DNA of 64,000 nucleotides, from contig JANAVB010023997.1 of the NCBI GenBank assembly GCA_029216955.1, forward strand, positions 1,266,524 through 1,330,523, read 5' to 3'. The notes beneath the pieces are model-generated. The model had not been told where the DNA came from and did no database searches. It worked only from the letters and a program-made list of their open reading frames with translations. The position numbers and the translations under genes were made by a program. This document shows positions 1-11,074 of the stretch, piece after piece; position 1 is the first letter of the stretch, and each line of letters starts with the position of its first letter. This stretch comes from Iris pallida (taxonomy: Eukaryota > Streptophyta > Magnoliopsida > Asparagales > Iridaceae).

Positions 1-254
1 TATATCGATTTTGTTCACAGAAAGTTTCTGTCTACAAGATTGGCATACCGACGGAATACTAATCTATACCGACGATATACCGATTCAGAAACATTGAAAA
101 TCCAAAGGTCGAATTTCGAATATTTAATGATCCCAATGGCTATTTCTACCCGTTGCAATTCCAGACCGGTATTTCGACGGTATACCGGTTCTTACCGACG
201 GTATACCGACCGCTGACTGAAAAGTTACCTTTGAGCTCTTTTCAATGCTTTGGT

Positions 255-263
255 TATAAATAG
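255..263 (+). promoter_or_regulatory. TATA box of the partial copia LTR
   Basis: TATAAATAG lies about 570 bases before the LTR end, in the sense orientation. It is the probable LTR promoter. The same core recurs in all the Tat-type LTRs of the window. Confidence 0.5.
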
Positions 264-445
264 CCTTGAACCCCTTCATTCAAGGTTAATGCTTTTGAGC
301 CTAAAAATTTCTAAACCACTAAAGTCTATCCACAAACAACTCTACAAAGCTTTCATTTGCCATCCATAAATTGTGTTAGAGTTATTGAGTTGAAAAGTAA
401 GATCTTCATCTTGTTGTATAAGAAGATAAAACCTATTATAAAAGG

Positions 446-625
446 TTGAAGTTGGAGAGTCTTCGGATCCAAACTCTCAGTTGAAGTTGGAGAGTCTTCG
501 TATCCAAACTCTCGGTTGAAGTCGGAGAGGCCTTCGGACTAAAGCTCTCGTGTAAGAAGTTGGCGAGTTCTTCGAATCCAAACTCGTGTTGAAGTTGACG
601 AGTTCTTCGGATCCAAACTCGTGTG
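446..625 (+). repeat. Tandem repeat of about 35 bp, five copies
   Basis: Units start near 446, 481, 516, 560 and 589. Each has the form TTGAAGTTGGAGAGTCTTCG plus a short tail. The first three share GGAGAG and the last two share CGAG, so the array has two subfamilies. It sits in the transcribed part of the copia LTR. Confidence 0.8.
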
Positions 626-827
626 TAACTATTACTCAAATAGTAGATTAAATTCGGAGAGAGTTCCGGGACTGGAGTGATCCTTAGGAGGATGCGAGGC
701 TATATCGTGTGTCGGTATTATTGTTGCTTCTTCTCTTGTACTTATATTTTTAAGTTGCCTATTAGCTTGTGCTAAGTGCTTGATTAGTTAGCTTGACCCA
801 ATTCATCCCCCCTCTTGGATTACTACA

Positions 828-976
828 ATATGGATATGAAAGGTTCTATAGATAATTATGACAAACGGGGGGTTGTCATGGAAGGAATGTCTACTCAGAG
901 GTAATATGGACATAGTAGGCACAATCTTCGCTAGGGTGTAGAATAACAATTCAGAGGTAGTATGGACGTGAAATAT
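828..976 (-). mobile_element. TAT-1 3' non-coding fragment, left of LARD-A
   Basis: The block resumes on the far side of LARD-A at 12264, since the AATAT target duplication joins the two sides. It contains CAGAGGTARTATGGAC at 895 and 954, and the same core recurs at 12315 and 12373. With LARD-A removed this is a tandem array of about 132 bp made of two half-units. It lies downstream of the TAT-1 integrase, where Tat/Retand elements often carry tandem repeats. Confidence 0.55.
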
Positions 977-2079
977 TGTTAGCACCCTGAAATTCGGGTT
1001 GATTTTTTTCATTTTATTTATTTTCTGATTGTTTGGTTTCATTAAATATTTCATTCTATTTATTTATCTGTTAGTGTACTTTTTCATGCCATTGATATTT
1101 GGAGTATCAGGGATGTTCAACTCTGGAAATCTTCTTCACGAGTTTTGGAGTGGACACGATTACCTTCATGACGGTATATAGTGTCCCATCCAAACTTGTT
1201 CTCTTGTGCTCTTTCTGCTTCGTTGAACTTCGGGTCGGTTTAGACCATTTGATTGATATTTATTTTCCCACTTTTTTTCCTTGATCATTTTCAGCGCGTT
1301 ACCATGACATTTAAATTGGAAGCGCAAGACCAGTCAGTTTCTTGAAACCAACTCCTCATTGATGATCTACTCGAGACGCTCGTCACCCATGACCCTTGTG
1401 TCCCACTCAGACACGTCATTTTGTGCTCCATTTGATTCGCACAACTTTTCCGACGCGTGACCCGATTTTATTTTACGCCACGGCGTCACATTCATTTTCC
1501 AACTTGATTTGTGGGTCCCCTGTCGACCAAAACCAGTCAGCCCCAACTATGGACATGGCCCACTTTGAGCCTACTATCCGTCCGCCACTTGTGTCCCATT
1601 ATTTGGAATCCCCATGTGCAACTTATTTACTCATGATCATCAACATCTAATTTTAATTCGATTTTTGTACAATGTCCAGTTTTGACCCAATCCGGCTCCA
1701 CCGAGTCCAGTCCAGCTCCATGATTTTCTCCATCATGACACTCTAATATTTTGTTGCCCAAAAATATCAGATATTCATTTACCTATTTTTCCTATATTTA
1801 ATAGAATTTCTAGTGAATTAATCTCCTTTGGAATGACCTATTTTTGCTAAATCAATACTAGCCCTTTGATTCCCTTCAATTAAGCACAACCATTGATTTC
1901 CCCATCCATTTTTCCTAACAGCCAACATTGTTGTTGGAGCCGGCCCTAAAATTGAGGAGAGAATCTCTCTCTCTCTCTTATCCCATCTCATTCTCTCTCT
2001 CTCCTTTCTTTATTATTCCCACAAATTTCCTACAACTCTACAGCAGCTACAATACTACCAACACTCCCATGCAACTCCA

Positions 2080-2700
2080 TGGCCCGACTACCATGCAACG
2101 ACCACCTCACCTCCCTCTCCTCCCCGTGGTCCGACTTCTCCCCACCTCCACTGGTTGAGCTCGGCCGTCGACCTCCCCCACAACAGCCATCTCCTCCTTC
2201 TTTCCTCTCCTCCACCTTATTCTTCTCCATTGAAAACCAACTCCACCACCATTGCCCGACGGCCATCACCACCTCCACCTCGTCGAGGGCACCGCCGCCC
2301 CTTGGCCTCGCGGCCAACGCCGTGGCCGGCCAGGCAGCGCGCCGTCGTGCGCCACCAGCTGCAGCAGCAGCAAACTTCGGCAGCAGCATGCGCAGATGCG
2401 CATGGACGCGCACGAACGACGCTGCTGTGCCGCCGTCGGCCGCCCACCGGCCGGTGACTCCCCGTTGTGGGTGGCCCCCACCCCTGGGCGAACTCCAGCG
2501 AGTAGTCCCTGACGGCCACCATCCTCCGGGCCGCGCCGTCGAGGCGATTCGTGCGTTTTGCACGACGTCCCGTCGTGACGCGCGCGAGATTGAGTCCGTT
2601 TTGGTGCTCCGTCGCAGCGACTTGTGCACGTTTTCTCGGAGATCCGACCGTTGGATCGACGATTTCTTCACTCCGTCGCAATCTCGGTATATCCACCTTC
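2080..2700 (+). other. GC-rich block in the LARD-A 5' LTR
   Basis: About 620 bases of markedly higher GC and CpG content stand out from A/T-rich surroundings, preceded by a CT microsatellite. Overlapping frames of 160-221 codons, rich in Pro, Ser, Ala and Arg, open on both strands, as expected by chance in GC-rich DNA. The other LTR copy (9065-9690) has different frame breaks, which argues against coding. It may be the transcribed leader or a captured gene fragment. I cannot tell which. Confidence 0.6.
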
Positions 2701-3096
2701 ATCCCGGTCAATTTTCGTCGTTAATTTTATCGTTTGATACATGAAAACCGGCCACCAAGTTGACCGTTTAAATTATATTAAATTTGGACAGTATCGCGGG
2801 GCCAACTTCGTCAGCTTGTATCTCCTCCACCGCAGCTCCGTTTGGCATGCTACTAGTTCCGCTGCAAAGCTGGTATAACCCTCTTGCTACCCCTTCAGTT
2901 TCGTTTCATTGTGAGCTTGTTTGATTGGTTGAATTCGACGCCAAAGTTGGCCGTCCGAATTCGTAATTTCCAACTTGTAAAATTCCATTTTTGAACACGG
3001 GACTCCAGATTTCATTTCTGACACCACCATTAGACTTGTGGCGTCGTTCTGGCATGTTTCATATAAAATTTGTAAGATTTGGAGAACGTGGGCCCT

Positions 3097-3620
3097 GGCA
3101 CGTTTTTCGGTGCAAGTGGGTCCCACTTTCTGGGTCAACGGGACTTTTTGACGCCGGCTCATCGGAATCCAATTCTGGATATACCGATGAGTTCGAATCG
3201 TCATTCTGGACTCGTTGACATATAATTTGCTAGGTTTTGGTGGACATTGGATCTGGCACGCATTTCGGTGTAAGTCGGATACCAATATCCGGGTCAACGG
3301 GTCATTTTGAGTTCGGCTCATCGGAATCCAATTCCGGAGATACCGTTGAGTTTGTATCATCATTCTGGACTCGTTGACAGGTAGTTTGCTAAGTTTTGAG
3401 AACTTTGGCTCCGGCACGCATTTCCGTGCAAACCGGAATTCCAAGTTTTGGTCAACGGGCCAAAATAAGATCGGGACAACGGAATCCAATTCTGGAGATA
3501 CCGTTGGGTTCGTATCGACATTCTAGTTGCGTGGACATAATTTGTTATATTTTATAGACTTATTTTCTTGCATTTTTCGGTGCAAAACGGCTCCGACACG
3601 GACACCGTTTTGACCCGAAA
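3097..3620 (+). repeat. 157 bp tandem array in the LARD-A 5' LTR
   Basis: Landmarks GGCACG plus TTTCGGTG recur at 3097, 3255, 3413 and about 3568, giving a period of 156-158 bp and about 3.3 copies. Each unit also holds GTCAACGGG, CATCGGAATCCAATTC and CATTCTGGACTCGTTGACA. The same array occurs in the second LTR. Confidence 0.85.
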
Positions 3621-3983
3621 TTACCTTTTTGCCCTTATGTCCAAATTGGACCGTTGGGTAGGCTATCCTAGCTAATTTGACCATTCTGGACACGTTGGCT
3701 ATGTTCATTTCATCGTCCGACAATGTTTGTTGATAATTTCTCTAAGTTTAACCTTTTTATAATTAATTAATAATTAATTCTCATAATGTTCGTATTTCGG
3801 GATTAGTACAACGAAACTGAGATCAGTCAATTCCAGTGATCTCACATCGCTGAAATTGACAAGTTGGATACGTGGATCACTATAATAAGATTATCAACCT
3901 TACCGATAATCTTCTTATCTCGATTTGCTGTGCCGTAAGTTTCGACGTACAAATAACGAAGTACACTTTATTTTAGACTAGAA

Positions 3984-4095
3984 TTGACCCTGTTTGACCA
4001 AAGTTGACCAGTTGACCCAAAGTCAATTGTAAGTCAACACTTGACCTAGTTTGACTCGATTATTGACCGGAGTCGACCTAGAGTTGTTTGACTTA
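3984..4095 (+). promoter_or_regulatory. Cluster of ten W-boxes (TTGACY), LARD-A 5' LTR
   Basis: Eight TTGAC[C/T] sites on the plus strand and two on the minus strand lie within 112 bases. WRKY factors bind this core. Such density suggests a WRKY-responsive module, which is inference. It could also be a simple repeat of GTTGACC that diverged. Confidence 0.55.
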
Positions 4096-5280
4096 GAAGA
4101 ACCTAGAATAATATAATTGCCTGTAGGGATTTATTTATTTTCAACTTGAACACCTTGTAACCTGTGTTGCTTTAAACATGACTCTGTGGCTTCAGTGGGA
4201 CCTCCCCTTTACTTATCAGCTGTTCAGGTTATCGAGGCGAGTACATTCTCTGATCATTTCATATCCTGCTTAGAATTATATTCCTGCTTTAGATTACTAT
4301 ACTTGATGCTATCACGACATTATCACGGATTAGTACTATACGGATCTCTTCATGCGATGTTATCCCCCTCGGGAGCATTGGGTACATTGTGTCATGTGCG
4401 TTTCACTTTCATCATGTACTCCTGTGCTTTCACCATACATGTACACTCTTGTAAATCTTGTACTCTCATGTTCACAGAGCCTTCATGTATACTATCATGT
4501 GCACCCTTTTAAGGGCCCCATGTGATATCCTGTACAATAACATAACCTGCTTAGATCCTTGTGTACTGATTGGGGAAAACGGGAGAGTGCTAGTAGTCAT
4601 GTGAACAATTCTTTAGTAGTGTAGATCATGTACAACTCTTTAGTGTGGATCATGTACCAATCTGTTCCGTTCACATGTGCTATCATGTACTCTACATCAC
4701 TAGCCACTGTTAGTTCTCTACTTATAGTAGATATTTCTATTACAGTTCTCTCTATCTGTTTACATACTGTATTCTTCAGCACTTGTATCTTACTTTACTG
4801 CATGTTTATATTTTCTAACCTGCTATGAACTGTTGAGATGTAATGTGCTCGTTCCAGTCCTGACTGGACCTGTTGATAAATTTTACAGATAGCCTGGAGG
4901 TGCCTGCTAGCCTAGAGGAGACACATTAGAGGTGGTTTAGGTAGTTATTTCATTTTGTCTGGAGTTGTATTTACTTTGTGGATTACTGTATCTTTATTGA
5001 GTTTTGAGATGTACTTCTGGGTTCATGTATCTTAGACACTTAGACTTCTATCTCCTGTATTTATTTGGATTTTATGTTTTATCTATCCTTATCATGCTCT
5101 ACCTTAGATGTGATTGAGTTTGTATCTGCTATGTCACCCCCATTCGGGGAGTATAAACTGTTTAGTCTTATACTGTTAGATGCATTGAGACCTAGGACAG
5201 CGTTCTACCGTCGACACTGCGGCGTAGGCTGGGCGTCGTTACGTTCTCGTGCCCTAACTCTAGGGTGCGGGTCGTGACAC

Positions 5281-5310
5281 GTTTTTAGTGGTGGCCCATG
5301 CAGGTCGAGA
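5281..5310 (+). promoter_or_regulatory. Primer-site position of LARD-A (non-canonical)
   Basis: Directly after the 5' LTR comes GTTTTTAGTGGTGGCCCATG, then CAGGTC. LARD-B and LARD-D have the near-identical GGTGGTCCATGCAGGTC and GGTAGTCCATGCAGGTC at the same place. It does not match the initiator-Met site TGGTATCAGAGC, and which tRNA it pairs with is unknown to me. Confidence 0.5.
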
Positions 5311-7930
5311 CTAAAGTGTAGTGGTATTCGAACTAGAGTACCACTACAGCCTGCAGTTGGATTATGATATATTTTGAAGGTACTCAATCACAATTAGGAC
5401 CCCTTGAGAGATTCCTGGGACGACCCTGGAGAATCTTATTTAACTTCGATTTGAAAACTCTCTTTTTCCCTTGATTTAATTTATTTTACTTTTGTTGTTA
5501 AATTTGATTTTTACGGATTATTGTTGAATTTGAGTTTGTATTTATTTTAATGGAAGATTTTCAAATTTTGAATTTTGATGATAGCTGTTGCATTCGAGTT
5601 TGTATTTTGATAGATTTTGTTCATTTGAATTTTGATGTTCGTTAATAAAATTTTGATTTGATTTTTGAGTATTTATTGTTGATTTAATTTGATTTTTTTT
5701 TGGCAAGATGAAATTATATGGGCTAGGTCATCTATGTTATGGAATCTAGTCTTCTATAGTCACATTAGCCAGCATGGTGAGGACATATAGTCTGACTCTG
5801 GATGTATTTCTCGGGTGTGGGAATTTAAGGTTTTCGCAGCCAAGCATGCGGCACCGCAAAAATGTTAAATACCATGATTCTAGAGATATGTGCATAAGTC
5901 AAGGGCTCTGTGATTATCGTAGCCTTGCTTACTAGTATGACGAGGATTTAGAGTACCATGATTTTGGATAGACGCATATGATTATCGGATTGCACCTTAA
6001 AATATTTTGAACATTTTTCTCTACTTTTTCTCAGTCATTCAAAAAAAAAGGAATTATTGTTTGATTTTTTGCCTAGTTTCTTGTCATTTAACTTAAGAGT
6101 ATGTTTAGTTGTTTTCATAAACCTTTGTGTAACTTCTTGCTATGAGTTTTTCTTAATACAATGAATCGATGATTTTGCTAGATTTTATCTTGAATTTGAT
6201 ATTTAAGTCTGGATTTCAAAACGGTTCCTTCTTTAAACTGATAAGCAGAACAGATTTTCTCGTTATTTTTTCTTGCTATTATTCTTGTATTAAATAATAA
6301 TGATAATAAAACTGTCTTGATTTCGTCAATCACCTGCTTGCAATCTTGGTAAGAATCTAAATGTTAGTCTTAACGTAGAATTAATTTTTATTGGGACATG
6401 AGAATATGTATATGAATATATATAGCAGACACTTTGCCTAACACGTATGCATGCTACACTTGATTTTTCCACATATCTAGATAATATTGAAATGTCATTA
6501 ATGTTAAATTTTCAAAATCCCAATGTTTTTGGCTTTCTGCTTTTCAGTTTAAATTAGTAATTTTAAATATAAATTTATGTTATTAGTTATGTTACATCAC
6601 TGCACATGTATGTTATACATAGAGTTTTAATTCAAAAAATTGGTTAAGTTATGTTAAATTTGTAAAATTTAAGACTGTGTACATATTAACCCTTAATGTT
6701 GAGTTTCCAAATGTTTAGTTTAAATTACTGTTTTATTTTCTTAATATAATATTTAGAGCTGCGTACATTGTTGTAAGTAGGAATATAAATTTAAGTTTCA
6801 TATTCTTACATGCTAGTTGTGAAATATTGAGTTGGGTTTTAATGTTCAAGTTCTCCAAAATTTGAAAACTAGTTACATGTTAACATTTTTACATTGATTT
6901 CCATATTTAGTTAAATTTCAGATTTAATATGTAATATTGAACAGTATGCGTAGATAAATGTATGGATAGTATGTTAGAGTTTCTTCTCTACCATGTTAGG
7001 ATATTGGGAGCGTTGAAATTTGTTGTGATATTTCAAACCCTAAAATCTGAGACCGCATTATGTTCATATTTTTCATGGTTTGAATGTTGGCTTACTTTTA
7101 GATATTTTTATATGTAAATGCTGAACTAAAACCTGGATTTAACCTTTCAATACTAAGCTATAACCCTGTACAAGGACACACCCACACACACTAACATAGT
7201 ATATACTGTCATTTAACCTAATCTTCCCCTCTATTTTAGGATCATGTATCTATATAGATATATATAGCGTTTATACATCCATGTTATAATTTGTATAGAT
7301 ACATAACTAAATCTCTACCTCTTTATAGATGTATATGGCTAGTCATGCAAGTTATGATTAAATATGTTGTAGATTGTTAAACCATATGCCATGATTAGTG
7401 TAACTTGATAGCCGTTGTTTTAAAACTCAATTTCTCATATACAATTTCATATGTATTCACTTACACATACGCCTACTATCTAACCGTATGAACATGCCCC
7501 ATACACATGATGCTAGTTGTCCCTCTCTAAATGCTCTCTCTGTATATATATGTGATTGGATTTCAATGCAAGTGACTTTCGATTCTTTAACTTGTGATTT
7601 TGATTTTCTTGGGATAGTATATTTTTTCTTTCAAATGATTGGTAGTTACCTTCCTTTATTTTTTTATGAGTACCAGTTTTCATACGGGGTGGTAGACAAC
7701 CTTATAGTTTTGATGGTTGTTGTTTCTGCATCTTTTCTCGTTTAGCACCCTGGATTTGCTTGTGTGTTTGATACCCTATGACCGTTGGTTAGCATGACTA
7801 GTATACCTAGATGAGACTTTCACTACCACCGTATGTCATGACCCTGTATGTCGTCCTTTTGATCACATGATTTGTTTTAATCTGGGACTTTGATTATGGG
7901 GGTTTGACCTAGAGGGAGTAGGGACATTTT

Positions 7931-7966
7931 AATTTCGAAGACGAAATTTTTATAAGGTGGGTAGGA
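7931..7966 (+). promoter_or_regulatory. Polypurine tract and pre-LTR box of LARD-A
   Basis: AATTTCGAAGACGAAATTTT is followed by AAGGTGGGTAGGA immediately before the 3' LTR. LARD-B has the same layout on the minus strand (39508-39547). The window ends in AAATTTCGAGGAC, the start of this box in LARD-D. Confidence 0.8.
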
Positions 7967-10076
7967 TGTTAGCACCCTGAAATTCGGGTTGATTTTTTTC
8001 ATTTTATTATTTTTTGATTGTTTGGTTTCATTAAATATTTCATTCTATTTATTTATCTGTTAGTGTACTTTTTCATGCCACTGATATTTGGAGTATCAGG
8101 GATGTTCAACTCTGGAAATCTTCTTCACGAGTTTTGGAGTGGACACGATTACCTTCATGACGGTATATAGTGTCCCATCCAAACTTGTTCTCTTGTGCTC
8201 TTTCTGCTTCGCTGAACTTTGGGTCGGTTTAGACCATTTGATTGATATTTATTTTTCCACTTTTTTTCCTTGATCATTTTCAGCGCGTTACCATGACATT
8301 TAAATTGGGAGCGCAAGACCAGTCAGTTTCTTGAAACCAACTCCTCATTGATGATCTACTCGAGACGCTCGTCACCCATGACCCTTGTGTCCCACTCAGA
8401 CACGTCATTTTGTGCTCTATTTGATTCGCAAAACTTTTCGACGCGTGACCCGATTTTATTTCACGCTACGGCGTCACATTCATTTTCCAACTTGATTTGT
8501 GGGTCCCCTGTCGACCAAAACCTGTCAGCCCCAACTATGGACATGGTCCACTTTGAGCCTACTATCCGTCCGCCACTTGTGTCCCATTATTTGGAATCCC
8601 CATGTGCAACTTATTTACTCATGATCATCAACATCTAATTTTAATTCAATTTTTATACAATGTCCAGTTTTGACCCAATCCGGCTCCACCTAGTCCAGTC
8701 CAGCTCCATAATTTTCTCCATCATGACACTCTAATATTTTGTTTCCCAAAAATATCAGATATTCATTTACCCATTTTTCCTATATTTAATAGAATTTCTA
8801 GTGAATTAATCTCCTTTGGAATGACCTATTTTTGCTAAATCAATACTAGCCCTTTGATTCCCTTCAATTAAGCACAACCATTGATTTCCCCATCCATTTT
8901 TTCTAGCAGCCAATATTGTTGTTGGAGCCGGCCCTAAAATTGAGGAGAGAATCTCTCTCTCTCTCTTATCCCATCTCATTCTCTCTCTCCTTTCTTTATT
9001 ATTCCCACAAATTTCCGACAACTCCACAGCAGCTACAATACTACCAACACTCCCATGCAACTCCATGGCCCGACCACCATGCGACGACCACCTCACCTCC
9101 CTCTCTCCCCGTGGTCCGACTTCTCCCCACCTCCACTGGTTGAGCTCGGCCGTCGGCCTCCCCCACAACAGCCATCCTCCCTTCTTTTCCTCTCCTCCAC
9201 CTTATTCTTCTCCATTGAAAACCAACTCCACCACCATTGCCCGACGGCCATCACCACCTCCACCTCGTCGAGGGTGCCGCCGCACCTTGGCCGCGCGGCC
9301 AACGCCGTGGCCGGCCAGGCAGCACGCCGCCGTGCGCCACCAGCTGCAGCAGCAGCAAACTTCGGCAGCAGCATACGCGCATGCGCATGGACGCGCGAAT
9401 GACGCTGCTGCGCCGCCGTCGGCCGTCCACCGGCCGGCGACTCCCCGTCGGGTGGCCCCCACCCCTGGGCGAACTCCGGCGAGTAGTCCCTGACGGCCAC
9501 CGTCCTCCGGGACGCACCATCGAGGCGATTCCTGCGTTTTGCACGACGTCCCGTCGTGACGCGCGCGAGATTGAGTCCGTTTTGGCGCTCCGTCGCAGCG
9601 ACTTCGCGCACGTTTTTCCAGAGATCCGACCGTTGGATCGGCGATTTCTTCGCTCCGTCGCAATCTGGTATATCCACCTTCATCCCTGTCAATTTTCGTC
9701 CGTTAATTTTATCGTTTGATACATGAAAACGGCCACCAAGTTGACCGTTTAAATTGTATTAAATTTGGACAGTATCGCGGGGCCAACTTCGTCAGCTTGT
9801 ATCTCCTCCACCGCAGCTCCGTTTGGCATGCTACCAGTTCCGGTGCGAAGCTGGTATAACCCTCTTGCTACCACTTCAGTTTCGTTTCATTGTGAGCTTG
9901 TTTAATTGGTTGAATTCGACGCCAAAGTTGGCCGTCCGAATTCATAATTTCCAACTTGTAAAATTCCATTTTTGAACACGGGACTCCAGATTTATTTCTG
10001 ACACCACCATTAGACTTGTGGCGTCGTTCTGGCATGTTTTATATAAAATTTGTTAGATTTGGAGAACGTGGGCCCT

Positions 10077-10640
10077 GGCACGTTTTTCGGTACAAGTGGG
10101 TCCCACTTTCTGGGTCAACGGGACTTTTTGACGCCGGCTCATCGGAATCCAATTCCGGATTTACCGATGAGTTCGTATCGTCATTCTGGACTCGTTGACA
10201 TATAATTTGCTAGGATTTGGTAGACATTGGGTCTGGCACGTATTTCGGTGCAAGTCGGATACCAATATCCGGGTCAACGGGTCATTTTGAGTTCGGCTCA
10301 TCGGAATCCAATTCCGGAGATACCGTTGAGTTCGTATCATCATTCTGGACTCGTTGACAGGTAGTTTGCTAAGTTTTGAGAACTTTGGCTCCGGCACGCA
10401 TTTCCGTGCAAACCGGAATTCAAGTTTTGGTCAACGGGCCAAAATGAGATCGGGACAACGGAATCCAATTCTGGAGATACCGTTGGGTTCGTATCGACAT
10501 TCTGGATGAGTGGACATATAATTTGTTATATTTTATAGACTTATTTTCTTGCACGTTTTTCGGTGCAAAACGACTCCGACACGGACACCGTTTTGACCCG
10601 AAATTACCTTTTTGCCCTTATGTCCAAATTGGACCGTTGG
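10077..10640 (+). repeat. 157 bp tandem array in the LARD-A 3' LTR
   Basis: Landmarks are at 10077, 10235, 10393 and 10549, a period of 156-158 bp. Copy number is the same as in the 5' LTR, so the array predates this insertion. Confidence 0.85.
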
Positions 10641-10964
10641 GTAGGCTATCCTAGCTAATTTGACCATTCTGGACACGCTGGCGATGTTCATTTCATCGTC
10701 CGACAATGTTTGTTGATAATTTCTCTAAGTTTAACCTTTTATAATTAATTAATAATTAATTCTCATAATGTTCGTATTTCGGGATTAGTACAACGAAACT
10801 GAGATCAGTCAATTCCAGTGATCTCACATCGCTGAAATTGACAAGTTGGATACGTGGATCACTATAATAAGATTATCAACCTTACCGATAATCTTCTTAT
10901 CTCGATTTGTGTGCCGTAAGTTTCGACGTACAAATAACGAAGTACACTTTATTTTAGACTAGAA

Positions 10965-11074
10965 TTGACCCTGTTTGACCAAAGTTGACCAGTTGACCCA
11001 AGTCAACTGTAAGTCAACACTTGACCTAGTTTGACTAGATTATTGACCGAAGTCGACCTAGAGTTGTTTGACTT
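10965..11074 (+). promoter_or_regulatory. Cluster of ten W-boxes, LARD-A 3' LTR
   Basis: Eight plus-strand and two minus-strand TTGAC[C/T] cores, preserved relative to 3984-4095. Confidence 0.55.

Larger units (their letters stand above)
1..827 (+). mobile_element. Partial copia-type LTR, right part
   Basis: The segment ends in a pyrimidine-rich block (TTCATCCCCCCTCTTGG) followed by TACTACA. This is the usual ending of plant Ty1/copia LTRs, and the LTRs of COP-1 end the same way in their own sense. No primer binding site follows, so this is a solo LTR or the 3' LTR of an element whose body lies left of the window. The left end is outside the window. A TATA box at 255-263 and tandem repeats at 446-625 fit the order U3, promoter, R-U5. 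No coding capacity is seen. Lineage within copia is not determined. Confidence 0.65.
977..5279 (+). repeat. LARD-A 5' LTR (4303 bp)
   Basis: The LTR shows a fixed order of compartments: an A/T-rich start, a TATA-like stretch near 1792, a CT microsatellite at 1965-2005, a GC-rich block at 2080-2700, a 157 bp tandem array at 3097-3620, a W-box cluster at 3984-4095, and a conserved end from 5190. Its last 110 bases, including GCGGCGTAGGCTGG, resemble the end of the LARD-D LTR, so A and D are related. Open frames in the GC block appear on both strands and are not treated as genes. Confidence 0.9.
5280..7966 (+). other. LARD-A internal region, non-coding
   Basis: The region is 2.7 kb and A/T-rich. 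It starts at the primer-site position with TTTTTAGTGGTGGCCC and ATGCAGGTC and ends with the polypurine tract. No retroviral domain, zinc knuckle, protease, RT or integrase frame is visible on either strand. The longest frame is 85 codons (7488-7745) and hydrophobic, with no recognisable feature. The first 150 bases share CAATCACAATTAGGA-like sequence with LARD-D, so they may hold packaging or priming signals. Confidence 0.8.

Noticed and set aside
2030..2744. Overlapping 160-221 codon ORFs on both strands of the LARD-A LTR
   Set aside because: They fall in a GC-rich block, are low-complexity, and frame breaks differ between the two LTR copies (9065-9719).
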